The notes under the pieces are model-generated. The model ran no database searches. It saw nothing but the letters and a program-made list of their open reading frames with translations, and had not been told where the DNA came from. Position numbers and translations under genes: made by a program. A DNA stretch of 56,351 nucleotides from Tissierellia bacterium (GTDB lineage Bacteria; Bacillota; Clostridia; Tissierellales; Peptoniphilaceae). Location: contig JAUNAV010000006.1 of NCBI GenBank assembly GCA_030527425.1, positions 1 through 56,351 on the forward strand. The letters are read 5' to 3'. This document shows, piece by piece, positions 47,810-56,351 of this stretch. The number at the start of each line of letters is the position of its first letter. Within the stretch, counting starts at the first letter, position 1.

Positions 47810-49013
47810 AATCAACCTTTGAAATTTCAGCAATTAATATTGTTTCTTTTTCATTAAATTCCTTTTTTCTTATATCATAATGATTTAGAAAATAATTTAA
47901 TACATCTCCATTTTTATATGGTATATGTATATTAGCAAGTATATAATCTTTTTTTATAACATTAAGTATCTTTTCTTTTAGTCTTTCAATGTCCAAATCA
48001 TTTTTTGCTGATATATATATTCTATCTTTATCCCTTTCATATGCTTTTATTTTTAATTCATTATCTACTTGATCCATCTTATTAAATACATATATTATCT
48101 TTTTGTCACTTACCCCTACATCTTTAATGGTATTATCAATAGTATCTAATTGTAAAGAAAGATCTTCTTTTGAAGCATCTATAACAACCAATAAAATATC
48201 TGCAAATTTTATTTCTTCAATTGTGGTTAAAAAAGAATCATTTAATTCTTTAGAAAGATTATCAATAAATCCTACTGTATCGGTAAGAGTTACATTCGTC
48301 TTATCTAATTTTAATTTTCTAGTTGAAGTATCCAAGGTTGCAAATAAAAGGTCATCTGAATAGACATATTTTTCCATACCATATTTTTTCAAGCATTGAT
48401 TTAAAATTGTGCTCTTACCAGCATTGGTATATCCTAGTAAAGAGATATTTATAATATTTTTTCGAGATTTCCTATTAACTCTTTTTGTATTTTCAACTTC
48501 TTTAATCTTTCTTTCTAAGAATTTTATATCTCTTACAACTGCCCTTCTATCAGTCTCAAGCATTGTTTCTCCAGGTCCTCTAGTACCAATTCCACCAGCT
48601 TGTCGTGACAAATAGCTAAACCATTTATTAAGTCTTGGTAGTTGATATTTTAATTGAGCTAAGTGAATTTTAAGTTTGCTCTCTTTTGTATTTGCTCTTT
48701 TTGCAAAAATATCAAGAATCAAAGTTGTCCAATCTACAACTTTTATTTTCATCGTCTCTTCTAAGTTTCTAACCTGACTTGCTGAAAGTTCGACATCGAA
48801 AACACAAGTTTTTATATCATGTTTTTCAGCAATGTCTTTTATCTCAAATACTTTTCCCTTACCTATATAAAAAGAAGGATTTGGTTTATCAATAACTTGA
48901 GATATATATATTTCAGTTTTTGCACCAGCAGTTTTTATTAAACTTTCCAGTTCATATTCTTTATTTAAATCTTCTTTATTATTATAAACATTAACTTGTA
49001 TTACTCTTTGCAT
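47781..49013 (-). CDS. hflX: GTPase HflX
   Basis: HflX is a ribosome-splitting GTPase active in stress. The 410-residue protein has the N-terminal HflX domain with NPSFYIGKGKV, the glycine-rich GIGTRGPGETMLETDRR linker helix, and the G domain with GYTNAGKSTIL (G1), DTVGFI (G3) and NKMDQVD (G4). It leads the hflX-yigZ-yebC-lit-lgt-yihY run. Possible -35 TTGAAA and -10 TATTTA elements lie upstream but are weak. Confidence 0.96.
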   Translation of the reverse strand: MQRVIQVNVYNNKEDLNKEYELESLIKTAGAKTEIYISQVIDKPNPSFYIGKGKVFEIKDIAEKHDIKTCVFDVELSASQVRNLEETMKIKVVDWTTLILDIFAKRANTKESKLKIHLAQLKYQLPRLNKWFSYLSRQAGGIGTRGPGETMLETDRRAVVRDIKFLERKIKEVENTKRVNRKSRKNIINISLLGYTNAGKSTILNQCLKKYGMEKYVYSDDLLFATLDTSTRKLKLDKTNVTLTDTVGFIDNLSKELNDSFLTTIEEIKFADILLVVIDASKEDLSLQLDTIDNTIKDVGVSDKKIIYVFNKMDQVDNELKIKAYERDKDRIYISAKNDLDIERLKEKILNVIKKDYILANIHIPYKNGDVLNYFLNHYDIRKKEFNEKETILIAEISKVDYERYRKFIR

Positions 49014-49101
49014 ATTTCTCCTATCCTATTATTAAATATCCGTCATTTTGTGAAATTTTCAAGTTTAGATATCAATATAAATTGTAAAAATAATTTTATA
49101 A

Positions 49102-49129
49102 TTGAGTTGGTAAAAATATTTGATATAAT
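49102..49129 (+). promoter_or_regulatory. Promoter of the CapA-like gene
   Basis: TTGAGT (49102-49107) and a perfect TATAAT (49124-49129) are 16 bases apart, 28 bases before the ATG. Confidence 0.7.
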
Positions 49130-49157
49130 ATATTAAGAAATAAAATCAGGAGGTTAT

Positions 49158-50399
49158 ATGAAAAAAGTAAAGATAATTGCACTTTCACTACTAATGTTTT
49201 TGACATCTTGTTCAAAAAGTAACAATCAAGAGATTGTAAGTGAGGATTTTTCACATAAATCGATCAAATATGTGGATAATCTATCGTCAAATTCAAATTC
49301 AGACAAAAAGCAAAATTTTTCTGTCGTTAAAGAAGGACAAGAACAAGTAATTGATAATAAGAAAAAGGATAAACGCGAAAGCAAAGAAATTGACATTTTA
49401 GCAACTGGTGATATTTTATTTCACGAGTGGATTAATGATTCCTACAAAACTGAAAATGGCTATGATTATAGAGATATATACGAACCATTTGAAAATATGA
49501 TAAAAAATAGCGATCTAGCAATAGCTAATTTTGAGCAAACCGTTGATCCCGAAAAGCCTGTAAGTAGCTATCCTACATTCAATTCACCTGTAGATACTAT
49601 ATATTATCTTAGAGATTTAGGATTTGATGCTTTGGGTAATTCAAATAATCATGTGCTTGATAATGGAGTCGAAGGACTTATATCAACTCATAAATTAATA
49701 GAAGAAAATTCGATGAAAGTATTTGGAACTCATCTTGATAAAGAAAGAAAACCCACAATAGTCGATGTAAATGGCATAAAAGTTGCTCTTCTTGCATATA
49801 GTCAATTTTTTAATGGTTTATACGAGTGGTATATCACAGACGATAACAATTATTTAGTTGATGATTTAGATATGGATAAAGTCAAAAAAGATATCGAAAG
49901 CGTAAAAGATAAATCTGATCTTATTATAGTCTATCCTCACTGGGGTGATGAATATGTAACTGAAGAAAATTCTTATCAGACTGATTTAGCTCATAAAATG
50001 ATAGATATGGGAGCTGATCTTGTTTTAGGAGCTCATCCGCATGTACTTCAAGGCAGTGAAGAATTCGAAAAAGATGGTAAAAAGAAATTCATAATATATT
50101 CAATGGGCAATTCAATGAATGGTCAATGGTCAGGATATTCAGACAATTGGGCTACTGAATGCGGTGTATTTTTGAATTTTAAAGTTAAAAAGACAGATTC
50201 GGATACTCAAATAGAAAATATAGACATAATTCCTTCTTATATACATCATTATTATGATGATAATAATATAGAATCAGTTAAAGTTTATCCAATAAGAGAT
50301 ATAGTTGATGGAAAATATAATGATAGATTAGATCAAGAAACTATATCTAAAGTCACACAATATCAAGATTGGTGTAATGAAATTTTAAATATAAAATAG
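49158..50399 (+). CDS. CapA-family (poly-gamma-glutamate capsule type) metallophosphatase lipoprotein
   Basis: The 413-residue protein begins with a lipoprotein signal peptide with lipobox LTSC (Cys18), then a Ser/Asn/Lys-rich linker to about residue 75. The PGA_cap/CapA metallophosphoesterase-like domain follows: LATGDILFH (about 78-86), NFEQTVDP (about 128-135), GNSNNHVLDNG (about 156-166), YPHWGDEY near 259 and LGAHPHVLQG near 293. CapA proteins take part in making or anchoring poly-gamma-glutamate, but no capB/capC genes are near, so another wall or envelope role is possible. It has an AGGAGG site and its own promoter and terminator. Confidence 0.9.
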   Translation: MKKVKIIALSLLMFLTSCSKSNNQEIVSEDFSHKSIKYVDNLSSNSNSDKKQNFSVVKEGQEQVIDNKKKDKRESKEIDILATGDILFHEWINDSYKTENGYDYRDIYEPFENMIKNSDLAIANFEQTVDPEKPVSSYPTFNSPVDTIYYLRDLGFDALGNSNNHVLDNGVEGLISTHKLIEENSMKVFGTHLDKERKPTIVDVNGIKVALLAYSQFFNGLYEWYITDDNNYLVDDLDMDKVKKDIESVKDKSDLIIVYPHWGDEYVTEENSYQTDLAHKMIDMGADLVLGAHPHVLQGSEEFEKDGKKKFIIYSMGNSMNGQWSGYSDNWATECGVFLNFKVKKTDSDTQIENIDIIPSYIHHYYDDNNIESVKVYPIRDIVDGKYNDRLDQETISKVTQYQDWCNEILNIK

Positions 50400-50404
50400 T
50401 AAAA

Positions 50405-50432
50405 TGGACAGATTTTAATCTGTCTATTTTTA
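50405..50432 (+). terminator. Terminator after the CapA-like gene
   Basis: TGGACAGAT and ATCTGTCTA form a 9-bp stem (one G-U pair) around TTTA, followed by TTTTTAT. Confidence 0.85.
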
Positions 50433-50492
50433 TGTATAAATCAAAATTTTCCATTTATGTATTATAAATTAATTAACTTTATGACTTATTTA

Positions 50493-50501
50493 TGTTATAA
50501 T
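50493..50501 (+). promoter_or_regulatory. Extended -10 promoter of the class A PBP gene
   Basis: TGT precedes a perfect TATAAT (50496-50501), giving an extended -10 element. No good -35 is seen. The gene starts 30 bases further on behind GGAGG. Confidence 0.55.
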
Positions 50502-50531
50502 GAGACTAATCTTTATTTATGGAGGTATTAA

Positions 50532-53435
50532 ATGTCAAAGAAAATCGCCTCTATTATAGGGAAAGTCATTTTAGTGATATTTTTAGTTTTTATTTTATTG
50601 ATGTCGGTATTTTCAGGAGTTGTTGGCGGTTCTATCCTAGAAGTAATGCGCAAAACTCCACATATAGATGCCGAAAATATTAAGCATGAAATGGCTCAAA
50701 ACTCTGTAATAGTCGATCAAGATGGTAATGAAATTGATACCGTCGAAACCAGCGAATACAGAGAGGCTGTAGATATAGATCAAATGCCTGACTCTCTAAA
50801 AAATGCTTTTGTAGCAGTTGAAGATGAGCGTTTTTATAAGCACAAGGGATTTGATATTATTTCACTTCTTGGAAGTGTTGTAGAAAATATAAAGGCAGGA
50901 TCCATCGTTAGAGGTGGTTCAACTCTGACACAGCAACTTGCAAGAAATACATATCTTTCTAATGATCAAACTTATGAAAGAAAGATAAAAGAGATATATA
51001 TAGCCTTGGAAATTGAACAGAACTTATCAAAAGATGAAATATTAGAAGCATATTTAAATAGAGTTTTTCTTGGACAAAATTCTTTTGGAGTGCAAGCTGC
51101 TAGCCAAACATATTTTTCTAAAGATGTATCTGAGCTTACGCTTGCAGAAAGTGCGGCAATGGCAGGTATTGTAAAATCGCCTACATCCTATGCTCTATTT
51201 AACACGATGAAAAAATCTGAAGTAACAGATCAAAAAGTATTGGGTGAATTTACAATTAGCGGTGAGAAATATGCTGCAGTTTATAATGGAGAGCCCTTCG
51301 ATAGAGAAGTCTATGTTCTTTCAAAAATGCTTGAAAATGGTTATATAACTGAAAAAGAATATAAAGAAGCTAAAGCAGAAGATGTAGCAAGTGCAATAAA
51401 ACCTGCTCAAAGAGTTAATGAAGATTTCTCTAACTATTTTGTTGATCTTATGCAAAGACAAGTTGTAGCTAAATTACAAGCCATTTACAATATTTCTGAA
51501 AATGCTGCATGGGAAAAACTATATTATGGCGGTTTGAAAATAACAACTACCATGGACCAAACCATGCAAGATAGACTTGAAGATGTCTATTCTAATTTTT
51601 CCGAATTACTAAATGGAAATACTCAGGGATATTCAAATGCTCCAATGCTTGATTTAAGCTATGATGATTATGGAAATATAATTAACTCTAATTGGGACAT
51701 TCTTTATTATGATAAGGATAATATCCTTGATTCAAATAATGATATTTACCTTACAAAAGATGAAGGTTATTATAATGACAATGGAGACTTTGTAATAAAT
51801 AGCGGAAAATTTGTTCTAGAATCTACAAATCTATTTATAAAAGATTACTATAATCTGGATGAAAATAATAGCAATCTGCGTACCCATAGAGTTGGTGCTA
51901 TAGAATTTACTGGAAATGATTCGGTCACTGCTGATGATGATGGTAATATTATAATTAAAAAAGATTATTTGGATAAACATGATGATATGATAATAGACAA
52001 TGATTCATATTATTCATTTAATAAAAACTATTATGATATTGATCTTACTGGTTTAATTCAACCACAGTCCTCAACAGTTGTCATTGATCAAACTACTGGA
52101 CATATAAAAGCCATTGTAGGTGGAAGAGATCAAGAAGGATTTAGAGTTTTAGACAGAGCAATTGATCTTCCGAGACAACCCGGTAGTAGTATCAAGCCAA
52201 TTGCAACATATACTCCAGCTTTAGATAATGGTTACAATCTTGCAACTGGTATAGATGATGTTCCATTTGAAGTTTTAGATGATGGACAAGTTTGGCCAAA
52301 TAATATATATGGTTATTTTAGAGGTTTTACGACACTTAGAGATTCCATCAAATATTCAGTAAATACTAATGCTGTAAAAGTACTAGATGATATTGGCATA
52401 CCAAAAAGTAAAGAATATCTTGAAAACTTTGGTATTATTAATAAGGATAATCCTGAATATGATCATTTTGTAAGCAAAAAAGAAAATTCTAATCAAAATG
52501 ATGAAAATCTAGCTGCTTTGGGCTTAGGCGCAATGACATCGGGCTTAACTACCAAAGATATGGCTGCAGCATATGCTGCTTTGGCAAATGGTGGAGTATA
52601 CAATGAGCCTTTGAGTTTTTCAAAAATTGAAGATAGCAAAGGTGAAGTAATATTTGATGATAAATCTGTAATAACTCATGAGGTAACAAGTCCCCAAACA
52701 GCTTATCAAATGACCTCTGCCCTACAAACTTCTGCAGAGTATTATGAAAGAATTTCAATTCCTGGAATAGATTTTGCTGCAAAAACTGGTACAACTGATC
52801 ATAAAACAGATTTTTGGTGCGTAGGGTATACCCCATATTATACAGTTGGCACATGGATTGGGGCTGACAATCAAAATATAAAATTAACAGGTGATTCCAC
52901 TGATGCTGCTTACATTTGGGGAGAGATAAATAGATCCATTCTCCAAGACAATGAATCTAAGAGTTTTGAAGAGCCCGATGGAATTATACATGCTGAGGTT
53001 GATACAATAAGTGGTAAAAAACCGACAGATGCCTCAAGAGCAGATCCTAGAGGAACTGTTATAGATGAAATTTTCTCGAAAGATAACCAACCAAAATCAG
53101 ATGATGATATGCATGTTTGGGTTAGCGTCGATTCAAGAAATAACTTATTAGCATCCAATAAAACTCCTTCTAATCTTATAGTTTCAAGATCATTTGTAGA
53201 TAGAAAAGGAAGTTATGATCCAGCTAAATTTGGATATATTTACCCTCAAGATTGGGATTATGAGGTTCCAAAAACTTATTCAGATCTTGGCGCTGAGATT
53301 AAAAAAGAAGAAGACAAAGATAAAAAGAAAAAAGACAAGGATGATAAAGAAGATTCTGAAAAAGAAAAGACAGAATCTGAGAATAAAAACGAAGAGCCGA
53401 ATAACAATCAAGATCAACAACAAAATAATAATTAG
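50532..53435 (+). CDS. Class A penicillin-binding protein (transglycosylase/transpeptidase, PBP1A type)
   Basis: This bifunctional enzyme polymerises glycan strands and cross-links peptides. It has 967 residues: one N-terminal membrane helix (about 9-34), the GT51 domain with EDERFYKHKGFD (97-108) and RGGSTLTQQLARN (127-139), and the transpeptidase domain with the SxxK motif at Ser552-Lys555 (PGSSIKP), SVN at 609-611 and KTG at 751-753. All key residues are present. The stretch at about 360-510 between the domains is rich in Asp/Asn/Tyr. The C-terminus is a disordered Lys/Glu/Asp tract ending in a Gln/Asn-rich tail. It has its own promoter and terminator. A two-component system follows. Confidence 0.97.
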   Translation: MSKKIASIIGKVILVIFLVFILLMSVFSGVVGGSILEVMRKTPHIDAENIKHEMAQNSVIVDQDGNEIDTVETSEYREAVDIDQMPDSLKNAFVAVEDERFYKHKGFDIISLLGSVVENIKAGSIVRGGSTLTQQLARNTYLSNDQTYERKIKEIYIALEIEQNLSKDEILEAYLNRVFLGQNSFGVQAASQTYFSKDVSELTLAESAAMAGIVKSPTSYALFNTMKKSEVTDQKVLGEFTISGEKYAAVYNGEPFDREVYVLSKMLENGYITEKEYKEAKAEDVASAIKPAQRVNEDFSNYFVDLMQRQVVAKLQAIYNISENAAWEKLYYGGLKITTTMDQTMQDRLEDVYSNFSELLNGNTQGYSNAPMLDLSYDDYGNIINSNWDILYYDKDNILDSNNDIYLTKDEGYYNDNGDFVINSGKFVLESTNLFIKDYYNLDENNSNLRTHRVGAIEFTGNDSVTADDDGNIIIKKDYLDKHDDMIIDNDSYYSFNKNYYDIDLTGLIQPQSSTVVIDQTTGHIKAIVGGRDQEGFRVLDRAIDLPRQPGSSIKPIATYTPALDNGYNLATGIDDVPFEVLDDGQVWPNNIYGYFRGFTTLRDSIKYSVNTNAVKVLDDIGIPKSKEYLENFGIINKDNPEYDHFVSKKENSNQNDENLAALGLGAMTSGLTTKDMAAAYAALANGGVYNEPLSFSKIEDSKGEVIFDDKSVITHEVTSPQTAYQMTSALQTSAEYYERISIPGIDFAAKTGTTDHKTDFWCVGYTPYYTVGTWIGADNQNIKLTGDSTDAAYIWGEINRSILQDNESKSFEEPDGIIHAEVDTISGKKPTDASRADPRGTVIDEIFSKDNQPKSDDDMHVWVSVDSRNNLLASNKTPSNLIVSRSFVDRKGSYDPAKFGYIYPQDWDYEVPKTYSDLGAEIKKEEDKDKKKKDKDDKEDSEKEKTESENKNEEPNNNQDQQQNNN

Positions 53436-53440
53436 ATTTA

Positions 53441-53464
53441 GGACATCTTAGGATGTCCTTTTTC
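53441..53464 (+). terminator. Terminator after the PBP gene
   Basis: GGACATC and GATGTCC form a perfect 7-bp stem with a 4-base loop, followed by six T. A second A/T-rich stem (AAAAAGC ... GCTTTTT, 53476-53499) lies just downstream. Confidence 0.85.
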
Positions 53465-53531
53465 TATAAATACACAAAAAGCATATAAAAAAGCTTTTTA
53501 ATGATGGTATACTAATATTGAGGTGAAAAAT

Positions 53532-54245
53532 ATGCAAAAAATTCTAATTGAAATAATTGAAGATGAAAAAGGAATTGTTAATATAATGAAATCATATCTT
53601 GAAAAAGAAGGATATGATGTCGTATGTGCCTATGATGGCGAAGAAGGCCTTGAGGCTTTCGAAGAAAATGACATTGATCTTGTAATACTTGATTTAATGC
53701 TTCCAAAATTAAGTGGTGAAGAGGTAATTAAGTCTATTAGAAATAAATCTGAAGTGCCAGTAATTATGGTTACAGCAAAAGTTGATGAAGATAATAAGAT
53801 AGATGGATTAAGACTTGGTGCAGATGATTATGTGACTAAGCCATTTTCACCTAGAGAATTGATGGAGAGAGTAAAAGCTATTTTAAGAAGAATTAAAAAA
53901 TATAATATACCTAGAGCAGATATTATAAAAACTGAAGATGGTAGATTAGAGATGGATTTAGAATACAATAGATTCTTTAAAGATGGTGAAGAAGTATTTT
54001 TAACTAAAAATGAATTCCAGATTATAAAGACCCTATTTTCAAATCCAAATAAAATATTTACCAGAGAAGAAATCATTGAAATAACTTTTGGTCTTGATTA
54101 CGATGCTTATGATAGAGCTATTGATACACATATTAAAAATATAAGACAAAAAATAGAAGATAATCCGAAAAAACCAGCTTATATAAAAACTATATATGGT
54201 ATGGGATATAAATCTGGCGGATTAGACGATGCTTCTAAGAAATAA
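53532..54245 (+). CDS. OmpR/PhoB-type response regulator
   Basis: The start is ATG 53532-53534 with GAGGTG 6 bases before it; a GTG nine bases earlier lies inside that site. The receiver domain has the acidic pair Glu10/Asp11, the phospho-acceptor Asp54 (VILDLMLP), Thr81 and Lys103 (TKPFSP). The C-terminal winged helix (about 135-232) is of the OmpR type with LTKNEFQIIKTLFSNPNKIFTREEI and IDTHIKNIRQKI. It overlaps the kinase gene by 17 bases. The stimulus and target genes are not visible; position next to a PBP suggests the envelope. Confidence 0.94.
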   Translation: MQKILIEIIEDEKGIVNIMKSYLEKEGYDVVCAYDGEEGLEAFEENDIDLVILDLMLPKLSGEEVIKSIRNKSEVPVIMVTAKVDEDNKIDGLRLGADDYVTKPFSPRELMERVKAILRRIKKYNIPRADIIKTEDGRLEMDLEYNRFFKDGEEVFLTKNEFQIIKTLFSNPNKIFTREEIIEITFGLDYDAYDRAIDTHIKNIRQKIEDNPKKPAYIKTIYGMGYKSGGLDDASKK

Positions 54246-55560
54246 ATTAATCCAAAATTTTACCATTGGAATTTTAATGAGTATACTGGTTTTTTCTGTC
54301 TGCATTTCTTTTTTCATAAATAGAACTATGACCAGCTATTTATTAAAAAATAGAAATATAGAATTTGAAAGAATCAAAACAGAATTTGAAGAAATTTTTT
54401 GGAGGCAAGGAGAAAGTGAAGTAAAACAGAGACTTGAAAATTATTCTAAGAAAGAAAATGTCTACATCGAAATTTTTAATATGAAAAATGAATCCATTGC
54501 AAAGTTTAATGGTATCGATGATGATATTAAGAAAAAAGGTAAATTTGTCACTAAAGATTACTCCTTCTATTCTCCTCAGACAAATGAATACTTTGGATAT
54601 CTAGTTATAGGTTATATGGATGATAGTTACCGGACAAATAGACAGGCAACTCAATTAAGAGAAAATACTGTCGATTCTATACTTATTACGCTGATAATAT
54701 CTTGTTTAATAGGCTTTATGATTGCAGTATTTTTTGCAAGAACACTATCTAAACCTATTTTGAATATTTCAAAAGCAACACAAAAAATCAAAGATGGAGA
54801 TTATAGCATAGATCTTAAAGATACTGAAATTACTGAATTAAACGAATTGTCTAATAATATTAGATATCTATCAAAAAATCTTGAAGTTCAAGAAAAGCTT
54901 CGAATTCAATATGCTCAAGATATTTCCCATGAGCTTAGAACGCCCCTAACCAATTTATCATTACATCTGGAGGCTATGAAAGATAAAGTAATAGAACCAA
55001 ATGAAGATACAATTAATATACTTTTAGAGGAGGTAAGGCGTTTAAATGGTTTGGTTGATAATTTGAAAAAAACTTTTGATGATAATAGTGAATTCGTAAG
55101 AGTTCATAAGAAGCATTTCAATCTTTCTATTCTCATAAATAAAGTAATAGAAAACTTTCAACCAAGACTTAATAAGGCCAATATAAAATTAAAATCTGAT
55201 ATCAAAGAAAATATTATGATAGATTCTGATGCTGATAAAATAACTCAGATAATGTATAATTTGGTCTCTAATGCCATAAAGGCTATTGGAAATGATGGAA
55301 ATATTGAAATAATTTTAAAAGAAGACAAAAAAAATATATATATCCATGTAAAAGACGATGGTGTTGGAATTGATAAAGATAAAATCAATCATATTTTTGA
55401 TAGATTTTATAGAATTGACGATGCAAGGAATACAAAAACTAATGGACATGGACTTGGTCTTAGTATAACTAAGACATTTACTGAAGCTTTAAAGGGCAAG
55501 ATAAATGTAAAGAGTAAAAAAGGCGTTGGTTCAACATTTAGTGTGATTTTTTCGAAATGA
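54229..55560 (+). CDS. Sensor histidine kinase, partner of the preceding regulator
   Basis: The 443-residue protein has a first membrane helix at about residues 10-30, an extracytoplasmic sensor part of roughly 115 residues, a second helix at about 148-170, a HAMP segment, the phospho-acceptor His234 (DISHELRTPLTNLSLHLEAM), the N box with NLVSNAIKAI at 344-353, DDGVGI at 376-381 and GHGLGL at 406-411. It has no PAS domain, so it differs from WalK. Its start overlaps the end of the regulator gene, giving a coupled pair. Confidence 0.95.
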   Translation: MLLRNKLIQNFTIGILMSILVFSVCISFFINRTMTSYLLKNRNIEFERIKTEFEEIFWRQGESEVKQRLENYSKKENVYIEIFNMKNESIAKFNGIDDDIKKKGKFVTKDYSFYSPQTNEYFGYLVIGYMDDSYRTNRQATQLRENTVDSILITLIISCLIGFMIAVFFARTLSKPILNISKATQKIKDGDYSIDLKDTEITELNELSNNIRYLSKNLEVQEKLRIQYAQDISHELRTPLTNLSLHLEAMKDKVIEPNEDTINILLEEVRRLNGLVDNLKKTFDDNSEFVRVHKKHFNLSILINKVIENFQPRLNKANIKLKSDIKENIMIDSDADKITQIMYNLVSNAIKAIGNDGNIEIILKEDKKNIYIHVKDDGVGIDKDKINHIFDRFYRIDDARNTKTNGHGLGLSITKTFTEALKGKINVKSKKGVGSTFSVIFSK

Positions 55561-55566
55561 GGATAA

Positions 55567-56037
55567 ATGCAAAAATATAAACAACTCAAAATTAATAAGA
55601 AGAAAAATATAGCTATTGTAGCTCATGATGGTAAAAAAGAGGAATTATTCTATTGGATAGGCGAAAACCTTGATAAAATTAAAAAACATAATTTAGTTGG
55701 CACTGGTACAACTGCTTCTGTTTTAAAAGAAAAATATAATTTAAATATTAAACCCTTTTTATCAGGGCCTATTGGTGGAGACCAAATGATTGGAGCAGAG
55801 ATTGCTAAAAATAATATAGATATCTTAATCTTCTTTTGGGATCCTCTAACAGCTCAACCACATGATCCTGATGTCAAAGCACTTTTAAGAATTGCTGTTT
55901 TATATGATGTGGTAGTAGCAATGAGCCCCTCTTCTGCCAATTTCGTATTTAATAGCCATTTGATAGATGAAGAATATGAAAAAAGTACAATAGATATAAA
56001 TGATAATCTAAGTTCAAGAATTAAAAAGTTTAAATAA
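55567..56037 (+). CDS. mgsA: Methylglyoxal synthase
   Basis: This enzyme turns dihydroxyacetone phosphate into methylglyoxal plus phosphate, a bypass that frees phosphate when sugar phosphates build up. The 156-residue protein has AHDGKK with His20/Asp21, LVGTGTTAS, SGPIGGDQMIGA with the catalytic Asp72, and FFWDPLTAQPHDPDVKALLR with Asp92, His99 and Asp102, matching the E. coli residues. The usual ATADF motif is replaced by SSANF. It starts 6 bases after the kinase gene and is thus in the same transcript. Confidence 0.95.
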   Translation: MQKYKQLKINKKKNIAIVAHDGKKEELFYWIGENLDKIKKHNLVGTGTTASVLKEKYNLNIKPFLSGPIGGDQMIGAEIAKNNIDILIFFWDPLTAQPHDPDVKALLRIAVLYDVVVAMSPSSANFVFNSHLIDEEYEKSTIDINDNLSSRIKKFK

Positions 56038-56057
56038 AGCCCTAGGGCTTTATTTAT
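56036..56057 (+). terminator. Terminator after mgsA
   Basis: AAAGCCCTAGGGCTTT is a perfect palindrome (stem AAAGCC/GGCTTT, loop CTAG) followed by an AT-rich ATTTATTTG. It overlaps the mgsA stop codon; the T tract is interrupted. Confidence 0.65.
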
Positions 56058-56086
56058 TTGCTTTTTTCGTTTATAGTTGCTATATT
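56058..56086 (+). promoter_or_regulatory. Promoter of the last gene
   Basis: TTGCTT (56058-56063) and TATATT (56081-56086) are exactly 17 bases apart, 21 bases before the ATG at 56108. Confidence 0.6.
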
Positions 56087-56107
56087 TTTACTAGAAGGGT
56101 ATTAAGT

Positions 56108-56351
56108 ATGAGAAGAAAAAAATTACATAAGAATAGTTCAAGAGATAGACTTGGAGAAAGAAAAAATACTACTAGAAAAATTAGAGTATATAAAAATAGC
56201 AATCTATCTAAATCAGCAATTAGAAGAAGAAAAAAACATATTGAAAAACTAAAAAGAAAATATAGACGTAGAAGAATTTGTCTATTGATTATTATTACTG
56301 GATATAGAGCAAATAAACAAGGTAAAAAACTTGTTATGAACTTAGGTTTCT
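56108..56351 (+). CDS. Unknown, extremely basic protein, 5' part only
   Basis: The reading frame is open from ATG 56108 (AGAAGGG site upstream) to the window edge, 81 residues. I do not recognise it. The first 57 residues contain about 27 Lys/Arg (for example RRKKLHKNSS, KSAIRRRKKH and KLKRKYRRRRI), followed by a short hydrophobic patch CLLIIITG and another basic stretch. It could be a membrane protein with a long basic cytoplasmic tail or an RNA/DNA-binding protein. More sequence to the right is needed to tell. Confidence 0.6.
   Translation, partial: MRRKKLHKNSSRDRLGERKNTTRKIRVYKNSNLSKSAIRRRKKHIEKLKRKYRRRRICLLIIITGYRANKQGKKLVMNLGF

Noticed and set aside
53215..53451. Lysine-rich plus-strand frame at the end of the PBP gene
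   Set aside because: It is the shifted reading of the Lys/Glu/Asp-rich tail of the PBP and has no start signals.
1..56351. CRISPR arrays, insertion sequences, prophage genes and tRNA genes
   Set aside because: I saw no regularly spaced direct repeats, no transposase or integrase motifs, no terminal inverted repeats and no cloverleaf with GGTTCGAATCC-type arm on either strand. The eye can miss a single tRNA, so a tRNAscan run would be the test.

Overview
The window is AT-rich DNA from a Gram-positive bacterium of the Firmicutes type. The gene order (comEC-holA-rpsT-lepA-hemW-hrcA-grpE-dnaK-dnaJ-mtaB-rpsU-nfeD-floA-phoH-ybeY-dgkA-cdd-era-recO-glyQS-ppsR-dnaG-rpoD-trmK-nif3) is the ancient collinear array of Bacilli and Clostridia. 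The sporulation genes that interrupt this array in spore formers (gpr/spoIIP, yqfC/yqfD) are absent. That, the codon use and the short dcw cluster suggest a non-sporulating anaerobic coccus such as a member of the Peptoniphilaceae (Anaerococcus/Peptoniphilus-like). This placement is inference. No transposase, phage gene, CRISPR array, rRNA or tRNA was seen; the window looks like stable core chromosome.

Layout. 1-1.5 kb: a secreted SH3-domain protein (cut by the window edge) behind a WalR-type operator, then rnpB. 1.5-30.4 kb: the collinear array on the minus strand, covering macromolecule synthesis (rpoD, dnaG), glycyl-tRNA synthetase, GTPase Era, 16S maturation (ybeY), flotillin/NfeD, the HrcA/CIRCE heat-shock group, LepA, signal peptidase, HolA and ComEC; rpsT alone points the other way. 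30.5-31.3 kb: a plus-strand gene that looks like an AlaX-type tRNA-editing protein without its zinc ligands. 31.3-36.4 kb: leuS, asnS, rarA. 36.5-44 kb: a reduced dcw cluster (mraZ-rsmH-ftsL-mraY-murD-murG-ftsQ-ftsZ-nrdR) with ftsI, murE, murF, ftsW, murC and ftsA missing. 44.1-49 kb: hflX-yigZ-yebC-lit-lgt-yihY, with strongly overlapping lipoprotein-modification genes. 49.1-56.35 kb: plus-strand genes for a CapA-like lipoprotein, a class A PBP, an OmpR-type two-component system, methylglyoxal synthase and the start of a very basic unknown protein.

How the parts connect. Much of the window serves envelope building: lipid II synthesis (mraY, murD, murG), recycling of the lipid carrier (a kinase-phosphatase fusion), polymerisation (class A PBP), division (ftsZ, ftsQ, ftsL), lipoprotein maturation (lgt, lit, with CapA as a visible substrate) and wall-directed regulation (WalR box, MraZ boxes).

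The points most worth a second look are the zinc-less AlaX-like protein, a roughly 210-residue insertion in RpoD, the probable AUU start of phoH, the undecaprenol kinase/PAP2 fusion, the lit-lgt overlap, MraZ boxes lying on the mraZ translation start, and a long hairpin after rpsT.
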